Part shown: positions 1 to 5,777 of the stretch, piece after piece
How positions within the stretch are numbered: the stretch's first letter is position 1
Layout of the letters: the number at the start of each line of letters is the position of its first letter
Origin: Nitrospinae bacterium RIFCSPLOWO2_12_39_16
GTDB taxonomy: Bacteria > Nitrospinota > Nitrospinia > UBA9942
Direction of reading: 5' to 3'
NCBI GenBank assembly: GCA_001805005.1
Contig: MHDO01000081.1
Span: 6,079-14,104 of the forward strand
Length of the DNA: 8,026 bases
Notes under the pieces: generated by a model
The model's input: the letters and a program-made list of their open reading frames with translations, nothing else
Database searches by the model: none
Told to the model about the DNA's origin: nothing
Translations under genes and position numbers: made by a program

Positions 1-203
1 ATCAATTTAGTAGAGATGATATAGATAGCCTTATAAGTAAAGCAAAAGAAACAGGCTCTGAAATTCTCATAACTACAGAAAAGGATGCGGTAAGACTAAA
101 GGAATTTGAGCCTATCTCATTTCCAATCTGGATTCTTAAAATCAGGATGGAGATTTCAGAAGGTAAGGAAATATTACTATCAAAAATTAGGGAGGCATTA
201 TGA
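1..203 (+). CDS. lpxK: LpxK, tetraacyldisaccharide 4'-kinase, C-terminal fragment (5' end outside window)
   Basis: This is the last 66 codons of a gene that enters from the left, read in the frame starting at base 3 and ending at TGA 201-203. LpxK phosphorylates the 4' position of the lipid A disaccharide precursor at the inner face of the cytoplasmic membrane. The diagnostic piece is ILITTEKDAVRL, the conserved TTEKDAVKL-type motif near the LpxK C-terminus, followed by a PIWILKIRMEI strand and a short closing helix, as in the family. The N-terminal Walker A region lies outside the window. The stop overlaps the next start (ATGA), so the downstream cupin gene is probably translationally coupled. 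Identification rests on one strong motif plus the fitting C-terminal layout. Confidence 0.82.
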   Translation, partial: QFSRDDIDSLISKAKETGSEILITTEKDAVRLKEFEPISFPIWILKIRMEISEGKEILLSKIREAL

Positions 204-655
204 TAAGAAAAAATTATGTATTACTAATTTTTATTTCTCTCTTTTTTGCCTGTACTCATTCAAAGGGGATGATTTATTCGGGAGATGAAAATGGTCTCTT
301 CCAAAAAGGGTGGATGGAGATTGTAAAGGAAAACCCAATAGGTAAAGATGAGAATATAAAGGTCACACCGCTTTTTAAAAATGAAAACGGGAGTCATTTT
401 ATAATACAGATAAGGGATAGGGAGAAACCACATATTCATGAAACCCACGATTTAACAGTGGTGGTAAAGAGAGGAAAAGGGGTTTTGCATATTGGGAAGG
501 ATGAGCTGCCAATGAAATGTGAAGATATAGCCTTCATTCCAAAAGGTGTATTCCATTATTTTGTAAATACAGGCAGTGAACCGGCAGTTGCTTACGCAAT
601 ATTTAATCCGAGTTATGATGGCAAGGATATGAAATATGTGGAGGAAAGGCAATAA
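200..655 (+). CDS. Small cupin-domain putative lipoprotein
   Basis: This 151-residue protein has a single cupin barrel. Residues 1-17 are a short basic-hydrophobic signal (MIRKNYVLLIFISLFFA) ending in Cys18, a plausible but non-ideal lipobox (FFAC), so it may be a lipoprotein. Cupin motif 1 is seen at 77-94 (PHIHETHD then VVVKRGKG) and motif 2 at 109-123 (DIAFIPKGVFHYFVN). His78, His80, His119 and perhaps His83 or Asp84 are the likely metal ligands. Cupins bind a divalent metal and range from enzymes to sugar or ligand binders; nothing here fixes the substrate. The start is supported by AGGGAGG at 189-195 and by the ATGA overlap with lpxK. The cupin assignment is firm; the export signal is inference. 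Confidence 0.85.
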   Translation: MIRKNYVLLIFISLFFACTHSKGMIYSGDENGLFQKGWMEIVKENPIGKDENIKVTPLFKNENGSHFIIQIRDREKPHIHETHDLTVVVKRGKGVLHIGKDELPMKCEDIAFIPKGVFHYFVNTGSEPAVAYAIFNPSYDGKDMKYVEERQ

Positions 656-658
656 AAG

Positions 659-728
659 AGGTTGAGAAGATGAGAAGTTAGGAGGTTGAGAATTTCCTAT
701 CTTCTAAACTTCTTATCTTCCTAACTTC
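659..728. repeat. Octamer-repeat spacer with opposed purine and pyrimidine arms
   Basis: The 83-bp gap between the cupin gene and mobA is almost entirely degenerate 8-bp units. On the + strand four purine-rich units run from 659 to 690 (AGGTTGAG, AAGATGAG, AAGTTAGG, AGGTTGAG). Four pyrimidine-rich units follow from 696 to 727, ending in CCTAACTT. The arms are imperfect inverses: GAAGTTAGG at 674-682 pairs exactly with CCTAACTTC at 720-728, so the transcript could fold into a long imperfect hairpin. It ends 10 nt before the mobA ATG, which has no Shine-Dalgarno sequence. It could be a weak terminator, an mRNA stabiliser, or a dispersed repeat with no role. Confidence 0.7.
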
Positions 729-738
729 AATCTTAAAT

Positions 739-1320
739 ATGACAGGTGTAATTTTAGCAGGTGGAAGAAACAGTCGCATAGGGCAGAATAAGGCATTTCT
801 GGAGATAGGTGGGAAAATGATTATTGAGAGGACTATTGAAATCTATAAAAAGATATTTGATGAGATTTTGATTATTACAAATACACCTGAAGATTATCAG
901 TATCTGGGACTTAAAGTCTACACGGATTTAATTCCTAATAGGGGTTCGCTTGGCGGCATTTATACGGGACTCCATTATTCAAAATCGGATTATACTTTTT
1001 TCTCTGCTTGCGATATGCCTTTTTTAAATGAGAAGGTTATAAGGCATATAATTAAAGGGGCAAGGGATTATGATATAATTGTCCCCTATTATAAACATCG
1101 TCTCCATCCCCTCCACGCAGTCTATTCAAAAAGGTGCCTGCCAATCTTTAAGGGGATGGTAGAAGAAAATCGGTTAAAAATAAAAGCTCTATTTTTAAAA
1201 TTTAGGGTAAAGAAAATTGCAGATATCCCGGAAACAAGATTACCACCATTTTCTAATATAAATACTAAGGAGGATTATAAACAGGCTATAAAACTTCAGG
1301 GAGGAAATTATTATGACTAA
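739..1320 (+). CDS. mobA: MobA, molybdenum cofactor guanylyltransferase
   Basis: This 193-residue enzyme transfers GMP from GTP to Mo-molybdopterin, making the guanine dinucleotide form of the cofactor in the cytoplasm. The N-terminal nucleotide-binding signature VILAGGRNSRIGQNKAFLEI lies at 4-23, with the P-loop-like LAGG and Lys18. GSLGGIYTGL at 69-78 and ACDMPFL at 90-96 (Asp92 being the metal-binding Asp) follow in family order, and FSNINTKEDY closes the C-terminus. Length is normal. The ATG has no obvious Shine-Dalgarno sequence and sits just after the octamer repeat. The end overlaps the next gene by 8 bp. The related MocA/IspD-type nucleotidyltransferases are less likely because of the short length and the CDMPFL and NINT motifs. 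Confidence 0.9.
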   Translation: MTGVILAGGRNSRIGQNKAFLEIGGKMIIERTIEIYKKIFDEILIITNTPEDYQYLGLKVYTDLIPNRGSLGGIYTGLHYSKSDYTFFSACDMPFLNEKVIRHIIKGARDYDIIVPYYKHRLHPLHAVYSKRCLPIFKGMVEENRLKIKALFLKFRVKKIADIPETRLPPFSNINTKEDYKQAIKLQGGNYYD

Positions 1321-1831
1321 AAAAGAGTTCATGAATTCTGTTAGCAAAGGGCGAGAGGATATTTTACAGCAGATACTTGATTTGCTAAATATGATGAAAA
1401 TTGATTATTGTGTAATTGGAGGACTTGCTGTCAATGCCTATGTTGAACCTGTAGTTAGCCTGGATTTAGATTTAATTGTTTTTGTAGATGCCATAGACCC
1501 TTTGCTAAAAGCAGCCCAAAAGATCTTTAATATAGAAAGATTTCCTCATAGTATGAATCTTGTAAGCACAAAATCTGATTTACGAATCCAATTGCAAACC
1601 GATCCACGCTATCAAACTTTTATATCTCGATCTTCAATAAAAGAAGTAATGGGTTATGAGATGAAAGTTGCAGTAGTAGAGGATGTACTGCAGGGCAAAA
1701 TATGGGCATATTCTGATGAGCAGAGACGCAAGAGTAAACGACAGAAAGACTTAGCTGATATTTTTCGTCTTGTTGAAGCATATCCTCGTTTGAAAGATTT
1801 ACTACCAGAAGCACTCAAATCAGAGTTTTGA
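1313..1831 (+). CDS. Nucleotidyltransferase-fold protein (AbiEii/MNT-like), orphan
   Basis: This 172-residue protein looks like the polymerase-beta nucleotidyltransferase superfamily. It has YCVIGGLAVNAY (32-43) followed by the metal-binding SLDLDLIV (Asp51 and Asp53), matching the GG...DxD core. DLRIQL (89-94) could supply the third acidic residue. A C-terminal KRQKDLADIFRLVEAYP (142-158) resembles the Lys-Asp-Asp helix of AbiEii/AbiGii-type toxins and of uncharacterised UPF/DUF nucleotidyltransferases. Such proteins transfer nucleotides to proteins or tRNA, or act as antitoxins to HEPN partners. No antitoxin or HEPN gene adjoins it here. GGGAGG at 1299-1304 is a good ribosome site with an 8-nt spacer. 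The 8-bp overlap with mobA suggests co-translation. Confidence 0.72.
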   Translation: MTKKEFMNSVSKGREDILQQILDLLNMMKIDYCVIGGLAVNAYVEPVVSLDLDLIVFVDAIDPLLKAAQKIFNIERFPHSMNLVSTKSDLRIQLQTDPRYQTFISRSSIKEVMGYEMKVAVVEDVLQGKIWAYSDEQRRKSKRQKDLADIFRLVEAYPRLKDLLPEALKSEF

Positions 1832-1881
1832 GATTTAAAAATAGGAAATAAAAAGCACCTGTGTGTTCAAATTCAAAGGAA

Positions 1882-2961
1882 TTACACTACAGGCTGATAA
1901 AATGTATTCCTCTTTACAGGCTTAAACCCTGCATCTTCTATCAACCTCCGTATCTCACCTTCAGACATCCTGAAGGATACACCTGCTGCCTTTACAACAT
2001 TTTCTTCAATCATTGTGCTTCCCATATCATTTGCACCAAAGAATAATGATAGCTGGGCAACCTTTGCACCCTGTGTAACCCATGAGGCTTGGATATTATC
2101 AAAATTATCAAGCATCAGACGGGAGATGGAGAGGGTTTTTAAATAGTCAACACCAAAAGAGTTCAGAGTTTGGAGTTCGGAGTTTAGAGTTTGAAGCTTG
2201 GTATTTTTACTCTGGAAAGACCAGGGAATAAATGCTGTAAAGCCTTTTGTTTTATCCTGAAGCTCCCTGATTTTAGTCAGATGTTCAATCCTGTCTCTAT
2301 ATGATTCTATATGCCCATACATCATAGTAGCAGTTGTCCTAAGCCCGAGATTATGGGCACTCTCCATAACATTTAACCATTCCTGTGCAGTGCATTTATT
2401 AGGGCTTATCTTTTTCCTGATTTTATCAACCAAAATCTCTGCACCGCCGCCGGGGATTGAACCAAGCCCAGCATTTTTAAGCCTTCTTATAACATCTTTA
2501 ATTGATAATCGGGACTTTTTTGATATATGGACAATCTCCGGAGGGGAAAAACCGTGGATATGAATATTAAGGGATTTTATAAATTGTAAAAGCTCCTCAT
2601 AAAAATCTATTCCTAAATCGGCATTTAAGCCACCCTGTATAAGTATCTGCACACCACCAAGTCTGATTGTCTCATCAATCTTTTTTGAAAGCTCCTCCTT
2701 TGGCAGGATATATGAGTCAGGAGAATCCTTTTCCCTGTAAAATGCACAGAACAGACATTTTGAGATACAGATATTTGTATAGTTAATATTCCTGTCAACT
2801 ATATATGTGACAATACCGTCAGGGTGTTTTCTCTTTGATATCTCCTGTGCAGCCTTTCCGAGAGAGATTATATCATTTGATTCAAATAACCTCTCCCCAT
2901 CGTCTGCCGAAAGTCTTTCGCCATTTAATACCCTATCAAGGATTTTATTAGAGTTTGTCAT
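1882..2961 (-). CDS. mqnC: MqnC, cyclic dehypoxanthinyl futalosine synthase (radical SAM)
   Basis: This 359-residue radical SAM enzyme cyclises dehypoxanthine futalosine in the futalosine pathway of menaquinone synthesis. The [4Fe-4S] motif is C65-ISK-C69-LF-C72, preceded by RNINYTNIC. Family blocks follow: QGGLN, HGFSPPEI, GGGAEIL, KISPNKCTAQEW, TTATMMYGH and FIPWSFQSKNT. IPWSFQ and the late IEENVVKAAG separate it from MqnE, which has IPLAFHP. Residues about 257-268 (LQTLNSELQTLN) are encoded by a heptamer repeat and look like extra linker sequence just before the conserved LMLDNF helix; the reading frame is kept. It overlaps the upstream NmrA-like gene by 14 bp and is the last gene of the cluster on this strand. 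The Shine-Dalgarno is weak. Confidence 0.93.
   Translation of the reverse strand: MTNSNKILDRVLNGERLSADDGERLFESNDIISLGKAAQEISKRKHPDGIVTYIVDRNINYTNICISKCLFCAFYREKDSPDSYILPKEELSKKIDETIRLGGVQILIQGGLNADLGIDFYEELLQFIKSLNIHIHGFSPPEIVHISKKSRLSIKDVIRRLKNAGLGSIPGGGAEILVDKIRKKISPNKCTAQEWLNVMESAHNLGLRTTATMMYGHIESYRDRIEHLTKIRELQDKTKGFTAFIPWSFQSKNTKLQTLNSELQTLNSFGVDYLKTLSISRLMLDNFDNIQASWVTQGAKVAQLSLFFGANDMGSTMIEENVVKAAGVSFRMSEGEIRRLIEDAGFKPVKRNTFYQPVV
2159..2193. repeat. Five tandem GAGTTYR heptamers inside mqnC
   Basis: On the + strand five contiguous 7-bp units share GAGTT and differ only in the last two bases (CA, TG, CG, TA, TG), consensus GAGTTYR. The run lies inside mqnC and is read on the - strand as LQTLNSELQTLN. 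Since 7 is not a multiple of 3, only certain copy numbers plus flanks keep frame. The variation confined to two positions shows a degenerate tandem repeat rather than chance. The encoded residues fall in the variable linker after the IPWSFQ..NT block, where an insertion could be tolerated. Confidence 0.8.
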
Positions 2962-3889
2962 AAGATTCTGTTCTGTTTTTTCTTCGGGCGAGTTCAGATG
3001 AATACTTTATGCCGAGAGTAGAAGCGTTCTCCCTTGCCCAATCAGTCAATTTAGTCTGTCCGACTGGCGATGAATTGGTGCAGAGTAGATTAGCCATAAG
3101 ACCCTTAATCTCATCATGTGTAATCATTATATCTCCAATTATTTTACCAATTAAAGTTCCAATTAAGTAGCCCAGTGATGGGGGGATAGAAATGATTGGT
3201 CTTTTTTTGCCTATAGCTTTACCTATTTCTTTAACCAAATCCCGATAGGTAAATATCTCAGGACCAACTGCATCAATAATGCAATTCTCCTCTTTTTGCC
3301 CCTGCTCAACTGATAGCTTGGCTAAATCATCAACATATATTGGCTGTAAACGATAGCTTCCATCCCCGAATACCCCGAATATTGGGAACTTCCGTAAAAG
3401 AAAGGCAATATTATTTATTAATATATCCTCTTTTCCAAATATGACTGCCGTCCTGAGTATTGCGTATGATAAACCTGATTCAATCAATGCTTTTTCCAAT
3501 CTTGCCTTATCTCGGAAATATTCAAGGTGAGAGTCGGGAGAAGGGTTTGTTATGCTTATGTGAACTATTCGTTTGATTCCAGCCTTCTTGGCAGCATCAA
3601 ACAGCTTAAGGGTATTAATGACTGCTGCAGAATGGGAGAAACCCGGATAATTGAACCTAACCCAGTAGGTATTATAAAGAACCGAAGCACCCTGCAACGA
3701 TTCAATGAGTTTTTCAGGATTGTCAAAATTGAATGGATAGGCTTTTACTCTATCACCGAATGGATTGGCACGATTGGGAGAATTGGTTAAGGTTCGCACT
3801 TCATATCCCGAATCAAGTAATCTTCGGGCAATATATTTTCCTGAATAACCAAACGCACCAGTTACAATGTGAATCTCACTCTGAGCCAT
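2948..3889 (-). CDS. NAD(P)-binding atypical SDR / NmrA-like protein
   Basis: This 313-residue Rossmann-fold protein begins IHIVTGAFGYSGKYIARRLL, with the glycine motif G11-AF-G14-YS-G17. Later blocks are YNTYWVRF, KRIVHIS, the helix YFRDKARLEKALIESGLSYAILRTAVIFG and QPIYVDDLA. These fit the atypical short-chain dehydrogenases (NmrA/NDUFA9-like, PF13460-type), which bind NAD(P)H and are often non-catalytic or of unknown substrate. The C-terminal WARENASTLGIKYSSELARR also fits that group. I chose the ATG at 3889; an in-frame TTG at 3919 would add ten residues that overlap a repeat and precede the first strand. The 3' end overlaps mqnC by 14 bp. Its place between mqnA and mqnC suggests a tie to quinone synthesis or respiration, but that is inference. 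Confidence 0.8.
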   Translation of the reverse strand: MAQSEIHIVTGAFGYSGKYIARRLLDSGYEVRTLTNSPNRANPFGDRVKAYPFNFDNPEKLIESLQGASVLYNTYWVRFNYPGFSHSAAVINTLKLFDAAKKAGIKRIVHISITNPSPDSHLEYFRDKARLEKALIESGLSYAILRTAVIFGKEDILINNIAFLLRKFPIFGVFGDGSYRLQPIYVDDLAKLSVEQGQKEENCIIDAVGPEIFTYRDLVKEIGKAIGKKRPIISIPPSLGYLIGTLIGKIIGDIMITHDEIKGLMANLLCTNSSPVGQTKLTDWARENASTLGIKYSSELARRKNRTESYDKL

Positions 3890-3896
3890 AATTATA

Positions 3897-3979
3897 TAGC
3901 CACAGATTTTTACTGACAAAATAAATAGAAAGTAGTTTTTTTATCTTTTTATTGTTAAGTCCGTGTTAATCTGTGGCTA
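3897..3979. repeat. 12-bp inverted repeat of the AGCCACAGATT type
   Basis: TAGCCACAGATT at 3897-3908 and its exact inverse AATCTGTGGCTA at 3968-3979 bracket an AT-rich 59-bp interior. On the - strand the right copy continues as AACACGGACTTAAC, the form I associate with a short intergenic repeat dispersed in many environmental genomes. The left copy is more decayed after the first 12 bases. The pair lies between the mqnA stop and the NmrA-like start, so a mqnA-to-mqnC transcript would carry a long-loop stem there. It does not look like a Rho-independent terminator. Confidence 0.65.
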
Positions 3980-4000
3980 AAGATTTTATATTTTCCTGCC

Positions 4001-4786
4001 TTAATAAAATTGAAGCCTTACATCTTCATCTATTATCCCATGCTCTTTTGATAGTTTATAAAAATAGTGCAAGCCGTCTATTTCATTATCCCCGAACTCA
4101 TATATAATCCTCTTTGTAAGGTAGTCTATACAGACCTCCTTGCTTATTTTTAGCCTCTTTGACTCTTCTGAAGAAATTTCATTGATAGATGATAGTCCTA
4201 TCTCTTTTGCCTTTTTTAAAATATTTAGTCCGTCTCCTAAATCTATTTCATCTCTTACTGCAAGAACTGCATGGACAAATGGGCGTCCTGTCAGGAGATA
4301 CCACTCCTCTCCTAAATCGTATGTCACAAACTTTTTCCGATTTATCTTAAGGGCATTGTCACCTATTATGAGCCCTGCATCTGCCCTATCCATCATCTCA
4401 CTTATAACAGGCTTTACAGGTATAAAATCAGGGCTGACCTTGAATCTCTCTTTAAGAATTATTTTCAGCATTGCTATAGATGTCCTTGAACTGTTATCCA
4501 CCGCCACTGTTTCAATGTCATGAATTTCATTCTTACTGAAGAGTAAAACAGTATTTACAGTCCCAAGTGAGGATATAGAAAAATCCCTGATTAATTTTAA
4601 CCCCGGAATCCTTGCATACTCAATGGAAGGAATAACTGCAATATCAAGCCTTCCCTCCTTAAGCATGTCCGATAGATTGGCAGGGGTATCTGATATAAGC
4701 TCAAAGTTGTGTTTTAAAATTCCATTGGTCAGGGCAAAAGTAAGAGGTTTTGCATTTAAAAAATTATGACACCCAAAACGTAGCAT
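4001..4786 (-). CDS. mqnA: MqnA, chorismate dehydratase
   Basis: This 261-residue cytosolic enzyme dehydrates chorismate to 3-enolpyruvylbenzoate, the first committed step of the futalosine menaquinone pathway. It has the periplasmic-binding-protein-like fold of the family. Visible blocks in order are NFLNAKPL (8-15, usually YLNALPL), DTPANLSDMLKEGRLD (33-48), DIAVIPSIEYA (48-58), GTVNTVLLFS (75-84), DNSSRTS (97-103), IIGDNAL (140-146) and DLGEEWYLLTGRPFVHA (157-173). Length and order are normal. It starts the downstream part of the cluster on this strand; in an uninterrupted cluster mqnE would probably lie directly upstream, but here the TA pair and HEPN cassette intervene. No clear Shine-Dalgarno precedes the ATG. 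Confidence 0.93.
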   Translation of the reverse strand: MLRFGCHNFLNAKPLTFALTNGILKHNFELISDTPANLSDMLKEGRLDIAVIPSIEYARIPGLKLIRDFSISSLGTVNTVLLFSKNEIHDIETVAVDNSSRTSIAMLKIILKERFKVSPDFIPVKPVISEMMDRADAGLIIGDNALKINRKKFVTYDLGEEWYLLTGRPFVHAVLAVRDEIDLGDGLNILKKAKEIGLSSINEISSEESKRLKISKEVCIDYLTKRIIYEFGDNEIDGLHYFYKLSKEHGIIDEDVRLQFY

Positions 4787-4818
4787 AAAATCTATTCTAA
4801 AATCCTGAAATTAAGTTC

Positions 4819-4898
4819 ACCCCGTTAGAAATTTTCTTCGCAGGGGTTGTAGTAACAGCATAGTGAATATCCGTTTTGTAGCAAATTTCTAACGGGGT
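4819..4898. repeat. Inverted-repeat element, copy 1 (perfect 16-bp arms)
   Basis: ACCCCGTTAGAAATTT at 4819-4834 is the exact inverse of AAATTTCTAACGGGGT at 4883-4898, with a 48-bp interior. The element fills most of the gap between the ParE-like toxin gene and mqnA. A sibling lies at 5584-5666 on the other side of the TA pair; the arms share the ACCCCGTTAGAA core. The size (80 bp), terminal inverted repeats and lack of coding capacity resemble a very small MITE or a repetitive palindromic element. A transcript running from the TA pair toward mqnA would contain the stem. Confidence 0.8.
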
Positions 4899-4953
4899 TC
4901 ATATTTTCCATCTTTCACAGTCAAAAGTTTATATAGGTTTTGGATGTAGAGAG

Positions 4954-5250
4954 TCATTGCCGTTCATGCCAGTAGAAGGGCCGCCGCTTTTGATGTGCAA
5001 CGGCGAGAATCCGAATCTCTGTCTCCCTAAGTGAGTATATCACTGCATAGGGGAACTTGCGGAGAACCCTTCGTCTAACCCTTCCTTTTGCAAGTGGTCC
5101 TGCTTCGGGGAACAGGGCTATATCTTCAATCGCTTTCTGAATGTCATCAAGGAAGGACATTCCCAACCCGGTGCTTTCGACATCGTAAAAGTCCACAGCA
5201 TCGTTCAATTCATCTTCTGCTTCTTCATGAAACGAAACAGTCCGGCTCAT
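4954..5250 (-). CDS. RelE/ParE-family type II toxin
   Basis: This 98-residue protein has the standard RelE/ParE toxin layout: an N-terminal strand and two helices (VSFHEEAEDELNDAVDFYD, 5-23; GLGMSFLDDIQKAIEDIALFPEAGP, 28-52), then basic strands with RRRVLRKFPYAVIYSL (59-74) and ILAVAHQKRRPFYWHER (81-97). This version, with FPEAGP and AVAHQKRRPxYW, is the ParE-like branch usually paired with a small unstable antitoxin. Members block translation (RelE-like) or DNA gyrase (ParE-like); sequence alone does not say which. The start overlaps the antitoxin stop (ATGA). Local GC is clearly higher than in the flanks (32 of 60 bases in 5041-5100), a sign of separate ancestry. Confidence 0.9.
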   Translation of the reverse strand: MSRTVSFHEEAEDELNDAVDFYDVESTGLGMSFLDDIQKAIEDIALFPEAGPLAKGRVRRRVLRKFPYAVIYSLRETEIRILAVAHQKRRPFYWHERQ

Positions 5251-5471
5251 CTGAAACGATCCCTCGCCCCCTTAAAAACCTCCTCAGCCGGGCGCATCTG
5301 GGCAACACCTTGGTCAATTTCATCATCGCGTCGAATAGCTTTCTCTATCCACAACTGCTCTACTTCTGCATCGGACAGTGTATCGAGGCTAACGAGAAGC
5401 TCCTTTGCCAGCTCTGCGCGGGACTTTGGACTCATCTTTAATGCCTCTGCCTTCAACTCTTCAAAACTCAT
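5247..5471 (-). CDS. Antitoxin of the addiction-module component family
   Basis: This 74-residue partner is encoded directly before the toxin, with a 4-bp ATGA overlap. It matches the small acidic-helical 'putative addiction module component' antitoxins (PF09720-like): MSPKSRAELAKELLVSLD (13-30), then EVEQLWIEKAIRRDDEIDQG (36-55) and a C-terminal EEVFKGARDRFR. In this family the C-terminal part wraps the RelE/ParE toxin. I chose the ATG at 5471 because AGGGGG lies 9 nt upstream (5481-5486). A GTG at 5513 would add 14 non-family residues and fall before that ribosome site. GC is high (33 of 60 bases in 5281-5340). Confidence 0.87.
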   Translation of the reverse strand: MSFEELKAEALKMSPKSRAELAKELLVSLDTLSDAEVEQLWIEKAIRRDDEIDQGVAQMRPAEEVFKGARDRFR

Positions 5472-5480
5472 ATTAAATAA

Positions 5481-5486
5481 CCCCCT
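5481..5486 (-). promoter_or_regulatory. Ribosome binding site deciding the antitoxin start
   Basis: On the - strand AGGGGG lies 9 nt before the ATG at 5471. It supports that start over the in-frame GTG at 5513, which lies upstream of it. Confidence 0.65.
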
Positions 5487-5496
5487 GTACAATAAT

Positions 5497-5526
5497 ATCT
5501 TACAGTGAGACACTTGTGGATGTCAA
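5497..5526 (-). promoter_or_regulatory. Sigma70-like promoter for the antitoxin-toxin pair
   Basis: On the - strand a perfect TTGACA (5526-5521) is followed after 18 bp by TAAGAT (5502-5497), a 4-of-6 match to the -10 consensus. Transcription would start roughly 20 nt before the ribosome site of the antitoxin. The spacer holds GTG and CAC words, but I do not see a clean operator palindrome. Confidence 0.5.
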
Positions 5527-5552
5527 ATTCATCCTCTTACCAAGAATTCCAC

Positions 5553-5581
5553 TTGACACTAATTTTTCCAAAGCGTATGAT
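5553..5581 (+). promoter_or_regulatory. Strong sigma70-like promoter facing the HEPN cassette
   Basis: On the + strand a perfect TTGACA (5553-5558) is followed by a 17-bp spacer and TATGAT (5576-5581), a 5-of-6 -10 box. The predicted start falls at about 5588, inside the left arm of inverted-repeat element copy 2. The leader to the first cassette gene would be about 200 nt and would begin with, or just inside, that stem. Confidence 0.55.
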
Positions 5582-5583
5582 TT

Positions 5584-5666
5584 ACCCCGTTAGAAGTTAT
5601 ACTGACTGAAAAGGAATGAAATAATCAGCCGTTAGATAATTTCAAATAGGGAACTTCTAACTGGGT
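5584..5666. repeat. Inverted-repeat element, copy 2 (15-bp arms, one mismatch)
   Basis: ACCCCGTTAGAAGTT at 5584-5598 is matched by AACTTCTAACTGGGT at 5652-5666, 14 of 15 positions inverse-identical. The arms share the ACCCCGTTAGAA core with copy 1 (4819-4898), and both interiors contain a CCGTT word (4871-4875 and 5629-5633), extended to CCGTTAGA in this copy. Otherwise the interiors differ. With copy 1 it brackets the toxin-antitoxin pair. Confidence 0.75.
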
Positions 5667-5758
5667 TTACTCCGCGAAAAGCAATTTCCTATCTTTTTGT
5701 TAGTTTAGTATCTTTCCAGTTGTCGTTTCCAAAAAACATTTTATTGTAGAAAATAAAG

Positions 5759-5777
5759 AAATTGTCTGATACAATTT
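5759..5777. promoter_or_regulatory. Operator-like palindrome over an extended -10 box
   Basis: AAATTGT and ACAATTT form perfect 7-bp inverse arms around CTGAT. The extended -10 sequence TG-A-TACAAT (5767-5775) sits inside it, 9 nt before the ATG of the first cassette gene at 5785. No good -35 box is seen (a TTGTAG at 5744 is too far). If used, this promoter would give a near-leaderless mRNA, consistent with the missing Shine-Dalgarno. The palindrome could be the site where a cassette protein represses its own gene. Confidence 0.4.

Noticed and set aside
106..288. Open frame of 60 codons on the + strand
   Set aside because: It overlaps the lpxK end and the cupin start in another frame, and its sequence resembles no protein.
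260..652. Two open frames on the - strand
   Set aside because: They are antisense to the cupin gene, which has clear motifs and a ribosome site.
659..728. CRISPR-like array
   Set aside because: Units are 8 bp, contiguous and degenerate, with no spacers; the arms are inverse, so this is a repeat hairpin and not a CRISPR.
1814..1832. Terminator hairpin CTCAAA / TTTGAG at the nucleotidyltransferase stop
   Set aside because: The stem is only 6 AT-rich bp and no T-run follows.
2159..2193. Frameshift in mqnC at the heptamer repeat
   Set aside because: The frame is open across the repeat and family motifs on both sides are in the same frame.
3527..3790. Open frame of 87 codons on the + strand
   Set aside because: It is antisense to the NmrA-like gene, which has the Rossmann motif in the other strand.
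3887..3919. TTG start for the NmrA-like gene
   Set aside because: It would add residues encoded by the AGCCACAGATT repeat before the first Rossmann strand; the ATG at 3889 fits the family better.
4140..4523. Open frame of 127 codons on the + strand
   Set aside because: It is antisense to mqnA, Ser/Ile/Phe-rich, and without any motif.
5088..5508. Overlapping + strand open frames
   Set aside because: They are antisense to the toxin-antitoxin pair, which has family motifs, ATGA coupling and a ribosome site.
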